From Gautieria morchelliformis (lineage: Eukaryota > Basidiomycota > Agaricomycetes > Gomphales > Gomphaceae): 64,000 nucleotides of DNA. The stretch spans positions 43,887-107,886 of the forward strand of contig WHVA01000399.1 of assembly GCA_015179125.1 (NCBI GenBank), read 5' to 3'. Below the pieces are notes generated by a model. The model saw nothing but the letters and a program-made list of their open reading frames with translations, ran no database searches and was not told where the DNA came from. The translations under genes were made by a program, and so were the position numbers. Shown here piece after piece: positions 55,922-64,000 of this stretch; the stretch's first letter is position 1; each line of letters begins with the position of its first letter.

Positions 55922-57942
55922 CTCGTAGGGCGTTTTATCCGGTAGAGCTCTTGTGTGGTCCTATTCCTAAGATAATTGGCATGCTGTATTGCATAGCCCC
56001 ATAATATCTTAGGAAGGCCTGATTCTAACAGCATGGCACGAGTTCTCTCAGTGAGAGTTCGGTTCAGACGTTCGGCAACACCATTAGACTCTGGTGTGTC
56101 GTGTACCGTCAACTGATGCTTCGTGCCTTGTTTGGCTAGATGCTGTTCGAATTCAGAGCTCGTATACTCGCCCCCTCGATCAGAAACAAGTGCCTTGATG
56201 TGCACATTTCTCTGTCGAAGCATTAAAGCCTCATAGAGCTTGTACTTTGAGAATGCTTCTGATTTGTTCGCCATGAGATAAATCACCGATTCTCTTGAGT
56301 AGTCATCGATAAAGGAGACATAATATGACTTCTTATCGATTGTGAGGTGCCTTGCAGGTCCCCAGACATCAGAATAAATTCTGTCACCGAATTTTGATGT
56401 TCGGTCTCTGGGTTCTCGAGGAAGAGGTTTGCGTGCAATCTTGGCCTGAATACACGCATCGCAGACAATTCTATCGCCTGTGGAGCTCAGTTCAATGCCC
56501 AATATCATGCCATGAGATAATAGATGTTGTAGGGACTTCTGTGAGATGTGCCCCATTTTTTGATGAATTTCCATGGCAGACAAACACATATGGGCTTGAG
56601 CACTTGGTGACTGGATGTCTAGTCGATATAAACCATTGACCTTCGGTGCTTGCATCAATACCTTTCCAGTAGCATTAGATATTGTGCATTTCTGGCCACC
56701 GAGTCGAATGTCGTAGCCAGCATCATCGCACCGACCGATCGAGACGAGGGTAACAGCAATTTTTGGAGCATAATATGTATCTTGCAACGTGACTTCTACT
56801 GTTTTATCTCCAACCTTGTTGGATAATACAAGCAGTCCTGAACCGAAGGCATCAAAAGTGCCTTTGTTGGCTGCTCGGATAGTCCTCGGCTGTGAGAATT
56901 GACAGTAGTTCCTCAATAAATTTTTGTGAGGAGTCATATGCGATGTCGTTCCGGTATCGAGTATAACTATAACTCCTGAGGATGTGCTCAGATTGAAATT
57001 AGAGCACTCGTCAAAATTGGTGAAGGCAAGATGCCCATCACCACTTTCCTCAGAAGAGGACTCTTCTTCGGCAACATTCGCTTTTGCTTTACCCTTCTTC
57101 TTCTTCTTGGCTTTGGCTTTTTTCTTCTGACGTGGTCCTTGACCTTCTTTACCACCTCCTTTAGCCCAGCAATTTTCGATAGAATGTCCAGGCTTTTTGC
57201 AGTTGGTGCATACATGCGCCTTCTGCCCCTTCTGGTCCTTTTTAATAGATGAACCAATAAACACCTGCTCTTCTTGCGGGAGTGTTTTCTTCCTGTCATA
57301 CTGAGCCTTTAGTACCCTAATAATATTATCAGGGACCAATGGCATCCCGCATTCTTCAAGCGAAGTGGTAAGGGCGTTCATGACTGCCTCATAGGATGGT
57401 GGAAGTGACGCAAGGATGATGTCCATGAATTCTTCTTCAGAAACTCTAGCTCCCATCTCATTAAGACGAGCATATAGGTCTTGGGCCTTGTCCAAATGAT
57501 CTCTCAAGTCTCCATCCTCAGGACATCTCATACTGCGGAGTTGTCTCTGCAGGCTGGTGAGGACCATCTTGGGCTTTTTGGTCATCTCATTGACCAGTGC
57601 ATCCCAAGTCTCTTTTGCTGTCTTCTGCTTCTGTAGCATCAGGGCTAATGACTCTGACACTGAGACGATGATTTGGGTCTTGGCTTGTCCTTCTCTAGCA
57701 AGGTATCTCTCCAGCTTCTCCTCAGCCTTATCCATCTGAGTTTCCTCAGCTTCTGTAAGAATATGGCCTGGGGGCATAACTGGAGGATCAGGAGGTCGAG
57801 TGACTCTCCCTTCTACATGCTTGAGTAGATTTTTGGACTCAAAATAGCTGATGAGAGTGGCTCGCCACAATGGCCAATTACTTCCATCAGTAGCAAGCTT
57901 CTCAACACCCAATAGCTTCTCAGAAGTGTCTCCGGGGCCCAT
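55918..57942 (-). CDS. Copia 4 Gag-protease-integrase
   Basis: The 674-residue frame starts MGPGDTSEKLLGVEKL right after the PBS. Gag runs to about residue 240, with zinc knuckle CTNCKKPGHSIENC and a Lys-rich/acidic linker. Protease has 'ILDTGTTSHMT' (about 330). Integrase has HHCC ('HQKMGHIS' ... 'CDAC'), D in 'SDVWGP', D in 'VSDRGGEY' and E in 'GVAERLNRTLTE'. It breaks after 'YLRNRTT' near 55948, where the other frame continues 'RALPDKTPYEMIHHEKP'. Confidence 0.9.
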   Translation of the reverse strand: MGPGDTSEKLLGVEKLATDGSNWPLWRATLISYFESKNLLKHVEGRVTRPPDPPVMPPGHILTEAEETQMDKAEEKLERYLAREGQAKTQIIVSVSESLALMLQKQKTAKETWDALVNEMTKKPKMVLTSLQRQLRSMRCPEDGDLRDHLDKAQDLYARLNEMGARVSEEEFMDIILASLPPSYEAVMNALTTSLEECGMPLVPDNIIRVLKAQYDRKKTLPQEEQVFIGSSIKKDQKGQKAHVCTNCKKPGHSIENCWAKGGGKEGQGPRQKKKAKAKKKKKGKAKANVAEEESSSEESGDGHLAFTNFDECSNFNLSTSSGVIVILDTGTTSHMTPHKNLLRNYCQFSQPRTIRAANKGTFDAFGSGLLVLSNKVGDKTVEVTLQDTYYAPKIAVTLVSIGRCDDAGYDIRLGGQKCTISNATGKVLMQAPKVNGLYRLDIQSPSAQAHMCLSAMEIHQKMGHISQKSLQHLLSHGMILGIELSSTGDRIVCDACIQAKIARKPLPREPRDRTSKFGDRIYSDVWGPARHLTIDKKSYYVSFIDDYSRESVIYLMANKSEAFSKYKLYEALMLRQRNVHIKALVSDRGGEYTSSEFEQHLAKQGTKHQLTVHDTPESNGVAERLNRTLTERTRAMLLESGLPKILWGYAIQHANYLRNRTTQELYRIKRPTR

Positions 57943-58780
57943 AACCCTGTAGAGGACAGGAATTATAGGCAGTAGGTATGGACTTATTGCTCAAAAGAAT
58001 AGACTAGAAAACAATTCACTCTCTCAGTGAATTTAGTTGTCACTATAAATATATTATACACTACCTAGAAAACAATTCACTACAGAGGATTTCTAGGTTA
58101 ATAAATCGAAAGAATGCTAGACTAATTTACTTGCCTCTCTCAGTGAATTTAGTTGTCACTGAGAGAGGGGGAAACTGTTTCACTGCGCATGTACTACTAC
58201 CCGGCCCTTTAGCGCCCAAGAGCTCGCGCGTCGAAGTCATTTCAGACTCCGCTGGGTGCAGCCGCTTGTGAAAGTAGGAATAAAAAAATGAAATAGAGAG
58301 ATAGGGAGTGAGTGGAAAATTTCGAAAATAACCAGAGAAATGGATGCATGATACAAGAACAACATGAGAAGAAATTGAGAAAGCACACAACAAATTGGAT
58401 ATATTATGCTTGATTTTGGTGCAGGAGCATCAATGCACCCAACAATATCCACCCGATTGCCTTCTATTCGCGAGGAATGGCACCTGCCGAGATGAACTAT
58501 GAGATCTATGACAAGGAGCTGCTCGCCATCTTCTGTGCCTTCAAGCAATGGCGAACTACCTCGAAGGGGCATCCCACGTCATCCTTGTCCTCTCCGACCA
58601 CAAGAACATTGAGTACTTCGTGACTACAAAACAGCTGACCCGACGACAGGTCTGTTGGTCCGAACACCTGTCAGGGTTCAACTACATCATTTGCTACCGA
58701 GCTGGGTGACTTGGCACAAAGCCTGATGCATTGACCCGTCGGGGCGACGTGTACCCTAAAGGGGGGATGGTGCTTACGCA

Positions 58781-59557
58781 TTGGTGAATCCCCACAACTT
58801 CCAGTCGATGTTTAAGACCGGGCAACTCATTCGCGCCATCATCCTTGACTCTGCATCACTGTTGACATCCATCCAACAGGGCCAGTTGACTGATCCCCTG
58901 TCCTTAGCCCAGATTACTCGTCTTCAGTCTCAGTCATTGGCAATCACCCCTTCGAATGTGAAGTCAGACCCCTGGTCACTTGGAGAGGGTGACAAAACGC
59001 TGTTATATAAACAGCGAACGTATGTCCCCGATCATAATGATATTCACTTGGACATCCTTCGCTCGCTGCATGATCATCAGTTAGCAGGCCACCCAGGGAT
59101 CAGTAAAACGATAAAGAGCATTTGGAGACAGTATCATTGGCCGAACATGTCCACCTTCGTCACAAACTATATCGGCTCCTGTTCAAAGTGTCGCCACGCT
59201 AAATCCATTCATGACAAACCCTTCGGTCCACTTCACTTTCTACCCATCAGCCAACGACCTTGGGATTCAATCTCCATGGACTTCATCGAAGGGCTCCCAC
59301 CGTCGGATGGACACGATATGATCCTCGTCATTGTTGACAGGCTAACGAAGATGGCCCTGTTCATTCCGACATTCTCAGACATCGATTCAGGGGACGTCGC
59401 GATGCTCTTCCTGCGCCACATATTCGCTAAGCATGGTAGCCCCAACGACATCATCTCCGATCGAGGGAAGCACTTCACATCCCGATTTTGGACCTCTCTC
59501 TGCGAAATCCTCGGCATCAAAGGCAACCTTTCTACAGCCTACAGTGTACTACGCTAA
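58781..59557 (+). pseudogene. Gypsy A integrase, 3'-truncated
   Basis: The frame holds the H2C2 zinc domain ('HDHQLAGHPGISKTIKSI', 'CSKCRHAK'), D in 'ISMDFIEGLPPSDGHD' and D in 'IISDRGKHFTSRFW'. It ends at 'GNLSTAY', where a gypsy integrase would continue 'HPQTDGQTERVN'. The third catalytic residue (Glu) and any C-terminal domain are lost to the transposon starting at 59542. The RNase H end just upstream (58450-58780) has several stops and one frameshift. Confidence 0.9.
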
Positions 59558-61601
59558 AAGACAGCAAGTCTGCCGACGGCGCTAAATTGCACCGCAGGTC
59601 CCCAAATTTAAAATTTAGAAGGAAAATGGGTGAAATGAGCATAATTTCAAAAAACCGAAAATTGTCCGGTCACGTGACCAGTCCAAATTCGGATCAAAAA
59701 ATTTTCACCTCACCAAACTTGCTGCCATGCCTCCCCCGACCAAAAGAGCCAGACAGGCCAAGCTTCAACGAGCCTCAGGGTCTAAATGCTTTGACCCTGG
59801 ACTAATTGAAGACGATTTAGAGATCTTCGCTGACCCGGATTTCATTCCGGAAGTAAGTGATGCAGACAATACTAATGAAAATTGCACGGACTGGTCATTT
59901 AGCCTTCTGGATGCGCCGAATGAAGTTGAGGAGGTGTCGGATGACAGTGAGACTGAGGAGGGCACTGCTGAGGTTCAGCCTGGCAAGAGAAAGGAGCGGG
60001 ATGATGACTCTGGGAAGCCTGACCATGCTGACGAGTGTGCCTCGTGTGCAGTTCAAGCTGCACATGAGTTCTGGTCCAAAACACTCACTCTGGTAAGTTT
60101 CTAAAGTGTTTCTCAATATCTAATTGGTAAATTCTTTACAGGAAGGTTCCTCTAAGCAAAACCAGAAAAAACCTCTCAAAAAAAACCGGCCTACATATAG
60201 TGGTGCGAGTAGATCTTCTTTTTTTGCGAAACAGAAGGTCCTTCGGAAGGCTGCAGAGGGCAGCGCCAAAATTGACTCCTTTTTCGGCATGTGACGGGAG
60301 ACCCATGCACCCAGTCCTGAATCAGAAGCGGTACCTGGTACCGCCACTCATCCTTTGTTGATTGAAGAGGACGAGACACTCACAGCTGAAAATAATTCAC
60401 CAGCTTCCGAATACTCAGCCCCAGGTTCCCCGCGGTCAATTTTGGAACCGGAATTTGAAGAGTTAGGCCCATGTACTGCCCCACAGCTGACTGCAGATCC
60501 GACTTGTGGTGATGCTGTGACATGGCTGAATCCCACCGCTGATGAGGAAGATGACTTGAGAGTTGTCTCAGTGATTGACAGAGTGCGGAGACTCATTGCA
60601 GAGGCTAAGAAATTTAAAATTTTTTCAGCACTAATGCATCTCCAAGCGATAAAGCGGTTTATTGAACTCCAAGAGAGGTTCAAAGTTCATCCGAAGATCA
60701 GGAATCCAATTATGTGGGCCAGTTACATGGTGGCAGTCTCAATCGGAAAGGGGCCGTATTTTGCGCACAAGATTCGCACCCTTCATAAATATATTGGTCA
60801 GTTTGGCACGCTGCCACCCATAAATTCCAGCAAGCATCATGGACACCCATCTCTCTTAAATAATGAGAATGTTGGACGGGCAGTCTGCCGTTATTTAACA
60901 GTGCTTGCAGATGGAGAGGTGATTGTTTTGGTTTAATTTATCTTGCTGAAGGTCATTTATATTTGGAAATTAAGATAACACCCCTGCGGCTCATGAAACA
61001 AGTCAATGACATCATCATTCCTGGACTGGGCCTTGATCTTGGTGGGAAAACAATATCAGAAGGGTGTGCCAGAAGATGGCTCGTGAAGCTAGGTTATGCA
61101 ATCAAAGAGCTCACGAAGGGCATGTTTGTTGATGGGCATGAGCATCCAGATGTGGTGGCATATCGGAGAGAATTTCTTGCTGAGTTTTTGCAAAATGAGC
61201 GGTTGGTAATAATTCCTGTGCATGATCTCCCACTCACACAGAATTGTAGGTTATGGCGCACCTATACAGATGAAGATCTGGAACCAGTTGAACCTAATTT
61301 AGGACCTGGCGAGAAATTGCATATTCCAATTTTACATGATGAGTCAATTGTACACTCAAATGATCTGTGGCGGAGGGTATGGGTTAGAGATGGGAAGATG
61401 CCTCTGTGCAAGAAGGGCCAAGGCCGTGCAATACATATATCAGACTTTATTGTTGAAGACACTGGCTGGCTCACACTTTCTGAGGCACAGCTGCAGGATA
61501 ATGCAGCACTTCCAAAGCATGAGCAGCTTACATATACAGATGCAAGAGAAATATCTATCCAGGGAAAAATAATGAAGGATGGTGGAACATGGAGCGGTTA
61601 A
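59542..61601 (+). mobile_element. DDE transposon (TA | CAGTGTACTACG end), 3' part beyond a gypsy insertion
   Basis: The element starts CAGTGTACTACGCTAAAAG right after TA (59540-59541) inside the gypsy A integrase. A TA target and CAGTG start fit the Tc1/mariner group. A multi-exon transposase follows. The sequence is cut at 61601/61602 by the LTR of gypsy B, so the second half should lie beyond the window. Superfamily placement is an inference. Confidence 0.6.
59727..61601 (+). pseudogene. Fungal DDE transposase, three exons, interrupted
   Basis: Exon 1 59727-60092, exon 2 60142-60918 and exon 3 60975 onward are joined by GT-AG introns of 49 and 56 nt; the phase matches at both joins. The N-terminus is acidic with a basic patch, then 'KIDSFFGM' and an in-frame TGA (60292-60294). 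The middle has 'GGKTISEGCARRWLVKLGY', a helix-turn-helix-like region, and 'DGHEHPDVVAYRREFL'. The catalytic domain begins at 'ILHDESIVHSND' (first Asp) and 'KKGQGRAIHISDFI'. A one-base loss near 61553 shifts the end, after which 'IYPGKNNEGWWNMERL' is readable up to the gypsy LTR. The remaining DDE residues are not in the window. Confidence 0.7.
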
Positions 61602-61624
61602 TGTCAGGGGACACCCTGTTTTCC

Positions 61625-61810
61625 ATTTCCAGTTCCGACACCACACCCAGTTCCGACACCATTTCCGACTCCGGTTCCGGTTCCGGTTCCGGTTCCGATT
61701 CCATCTCCGCCTCCGCTTTCGGAAATGATTCCACTTCTGGGAGAACGTCCACCAGTTCTGTTCGCCTTGCCAGTTCCACTCCAATTTCCGACTTCCACTC
61801 TCGGAACAGT
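61625..61810 (+). repeat. TTCCG(A/G) hexamer-type repeat in the gypsy B LTR
   Basis: Degenerate TTCCGGT/TTCCGAC units. It yields Glu/Pro or Ser/Gly repetitive false frames on both strands. Confidence 0.8.
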
Positions 61811-62160
61811 GTCGGAAATCAAGCGACTCGCGTAATAGGTGGAATCAAGGGTCGATAAAGGGTCAGGGAGGTCAGGGAGGTGCAGGGTTGATGACGGGTG
61901 CCAAGTGTTGTCCCTGGCTGCGCAGCGTAGTATACGGGCTCGCTGACATTGGGGGTCCTTAGACTTTTCTCTTTGGATTTCCCCTTGTCAGGTGAGAATC
62001 CCCTCTCTTGTATGCTCTGTTCATTTATACATACTTTGGATTTCCCCTTGTCAGTTGTGTGGTAGTGTGATCTCCACAACCAGTCAGGGTTGCCCTTACA
62101 CTGACGCGCCTCAAGCACGATCAGCTGGCCTCGCAGCTTGACAATGCCGCCGCCGCCCTA

Positions 62161-62795
62161 ATGGCAATCGGCAAGGAACTCCACCAAGCGGAGGAGATCA
62201 GGCTGCAAGACGCAACCATGCTGGAGGACGTCCAGAAAGCACTCCGCCCACGCGGGGAACGCATCCGAGCTCGCGACAGTCCGCAGCTAACGAACGCAGT
62301 CGCGACGCGAGCCGAAAGGAGCAAGACAAGCAGCGAATGCCGCCGCCAGCCATCCCGGTCGAACAGGACGTAAGGTTCGGAAACGAGCCTCAGGAACAAC
62401 CGGCTGCCCCAACGGACAGCCGTAAAACGATCCAACAGATCGTTAGGGATCAGGTCGCCTCAGAGCCTGACTCTGAAACCACGACCGAGAGCTTAGAGCT
62501 CGAAGTCGCACACTGGCAGCGTAAAGAAGCTGCAGCCGCGCGCCGCCACACACGGGCACTCGAGCTACTAGCGAAGAATGCTGAAGAAACGGTGGCCCAC
62601 AGCCACACCACGCAGCTACCAGACGAGCAGCTCACGCAAGCCGTACAAGATGCACGGCAAGTGTGCGCAGCCTACAACAGCAGGCTATGGATCCGCAACG
62701 CGGGACTGACCAGGGACACAAGGCACAAAACGCCCCCGGAACTGAGAGCACTAAATGCTCCCGATCCCGAGCCTGGGGCCCATCAGGGCATATAA
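62161..62795 (+). pseudogene. Gypsy B Gag N-terminal region (shifted frames)
   Basis: 62161-62373 (MAIGKELHQAEEIRL) and 62337-62795 read charged, helix-rich sequence ('SLELEVAHWQRKEAAAARRHTRALELLAK') in two frames. This is typical of the poorly conserved start of fungal gypsy Gag. The frame moves again into 62755. At least two indels separate these parts from one continuous gene. Confidence 0.5.
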
Positions 62796-64000
62796 CAGCC
62801 TGCCCCGCGCGGCGTCACAACCACGCGAACGATCCATGGCCCCAACGGAAGGCCAGGGAATCCCTGACCAGGCCGACGTCGTACCGATAGAACCGCACGA
62901 CGGGATCACATGGATGATCCGCGTGGCGTTAGCAGATGCCGCGGACACAGACCCGGAGAAGTCTGTGCTAGCGAAGGCCGCCGTAAAACTGGCCCACCCC
63001 GAGCCGTATGCAGGGGGATCGGACCTCGAAGAATTTGAAGTGTTCGTGGCAGCCATCCTACGATGGCTGAAAATGAATTGCCTCCTAGGGCCAACCAGCA
63101 TAGACATGCAGGTCGGCTACGTGGGCACTCGCCTCACTGGCGAAGCCCAGGAGTGGTTCTTTCGGAACGTTGAACACTTCGATCGCCAGGTCCGCAGCTG
63201 GACGCTGGAGTCGGTGATGCAAGGCCTCCAAAAGAGGTTCCTGCACACACTGACATACCATCACGCATCGAATAAATTCGACGCGGTCATGCAGGGCATG
63301 AAAACCGTTCAGGAGATGCTGAAGGAGCTCACGAAATACGCGGCACGTATGATACAGCCGCCAGACGAATACACGTTCCGGAGACGGTTCGTATCGGCGC
63401 TACGCGAAACACTGCGCAACGAAGTCCTCAAAAAGGGCTATAATGCTGAGAGCAGCTCAATAGAGCAGCTCTTCGAGATGGCCCGAATGATCGAGGAGGC
63501 ATCCTGATACAACATGGGGATGCGCCGCGCGGAAAGCGCAGCGGCAACGGCAAGCGCCGCCCAGCTCACAGGGAGCAAGTCGTTGACACAAATGGGCCTG
63601 ACCAGGCCCAGCCTGTTCGCAAGAAGCGGAACAGGACAACGGATATCGCCCTCACGCCCAACACAAACTGGACGCCCGCCTGAGGCTAAACAGCCTCAAG
63701 CGCCAGGATCGTCCCCGCGACCTGCCCCACCGACGAAAACGTCGGGCCGGCCCAATGACAGGCCCAGTGGCAGCCAAAGCAACGCCACATGCTTTGAGTG
63801 CGGCCAACCTGGCCACAAGAAGGCTGAATGCCCCCGGCTTAGGTCCAGTATAAGGACAGTGGCCGTGAGGCCGAGGATCTGGAGACGGATCCTGATCAAA
63901 ACTCTCTTCAACAAATCGATGAAGAGGGGGAGGGTGATCCCCAACCCAACGACACTCCGGATAACGGAGACACGCCCGCTGAAGAGTGGACCCCGAGCCT
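62755..64000 (+). pseudogene. gag: Gypsy B Gag core with zinc knuckle, one in-frame TGA
   Basis: The frame carries a retrotransposon Gag capsid-like core ('PEPYAGGSDLEEFEVFVAAILRWL', 'YVGTRLTGEAQEWFFRNVEHF', 'SVMQGLQKRFLH', 'YTFRRRFVSALRETLRNEV'). It is stopped by TGA at 63505-63507 and remains open after it to the window edge. The zinc knuckle CFECGQPGHKKAEC is near 63790-63831. The frame is cut by the window, so protease and pol are not visible. Confidence 0.85.

Larger units (their letters stand above)
53191..58444 (-). mobile_element. Ty1/copia element 4, complete, TSD ATATC
   Basis: LTRs 53191-53687 and 57948-58444 are both 497 bp and appear to differ at about one site, so the insertion is very young. 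ATATC lies at 53186-53190 and 58445-58449. On the minus strand the PBS GGGTTATGGGCCCC follows the 5' LTR and overlaps the Gag start, and the PPT GAGGGGGCG precedes the 3' LTR. The LTR holds a hairpin CCTCTCTCAGTG/CACTGAGAGAGG. Pol has three frame breaks. Confidence 0.97.
52763..59541 (+). mobile_element. Gypsy element A pol fragment, split by copia element 4
   Basis: 52763-53190 and 58445-59541 are one gypsy pol region, rejoined at the ATATC target duplication of the copia. The left part has 'NLFIKPEKCLFHSNWVEFLGFIISPAGVSM' in pieces, a frameshift after 'LGFANF' near 52947, and the RNase H start 'IETDASDYTIAAIISQITPSDGDI'. After the copia comes '[28 protein letters not shown]'. The 5' half and the LTRs are missing. 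The right end is cut by a DDE transposon. Confidence 0.85.
61602..64000 (+). mobile_element. Gypsy element B, 5' portion, continues beyond the window
   Basis: A 5' LTR starts TGTCAGGGGACACC at 61602. Its end is uncertain: TTGTCA at 62053 or, fitting the TGTCA/TGACA tips better, TGACG near 62106. It contains a (TTCCGG/TTCCGA)n tract and a doubled TTTGGATTTCCCCTTGTCA. Gag sequences follow and the element runs off the right edge. Target duplication cannot be checked here. Confidence 0.7.

Noticed and set aside
61555-61822. Glu/Pro and Gly/Thr repeat proteins
   Set aside because: Translation of the TTCCG hexamer repeat in the gypsy B LTR; no conserved frame.

Overview
The window looks like transposon-rich DNA from a basidiomycete fungus, probably an agaricomycete. 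Three things point there. The few host-like genes have 50-95 nt GT-AG introns. The protein kinases are of an intron-split 'HRDCS' type that I associate with basidiomycetes. The repeat content is Ty3/gypsy chromovirus, Ty1/copia, Helitron, hAT-like and DDE elements. No bacterial-type genes, tRNAs or rRNAs were recognised. No ordinary housekeeping gene was recognised either. The kingdom call is firm; the rank below that is inference.

Layout. 1-7920: a fragment of a host repeat (unit C), a 5' copia fragment, a degenerate minus-strand chromovirus, and a decayed Helitron carrying a solo LTR. 7921-14399: inverted unit C, broken by a 1335-bp hAT-like element (empty site visible elsewhere in the window) and a copia remnant, followed by an intact five-exon kinase gene. 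14400-39412: two direct tandem copies of a larger unit (B + kinase + C). Copy 1 (about 15640-32230) carries a small four-exon gene, a 1.6-kb Pack-MULE-like insertion, a kinase pseudogene, and one copia element nested inside another copia's 3' LTR. Copy 2 (about 32635-39412) carries a second version of the small gene and a second intact kinase. 39415-40037: a copia integrase scrap and a Helitron 5' remnant. 40038-52121: three Helitrons arranged head-to-tail on the minus strand, one near-autonomous and two non-autonomous and filled with satellites. 52122-64000: a nested stack in which a gypsy pol is split by a young copia element and then cut by a DDE transposon, which is itself cut by another gypsy element running off the window.

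How the parts relate. Apart from the two intact kinases and the small paralogous gene pair, nearly everything is mobile DNA. The duplicated units give natural empty sites, so several insertions can be dated relative to each other and their target duplications read exactly. Many element ORFs carry only one to three breaks, so they are recent or contain assembly indels. No translation was checked by search; family names rest on motifs I can read.
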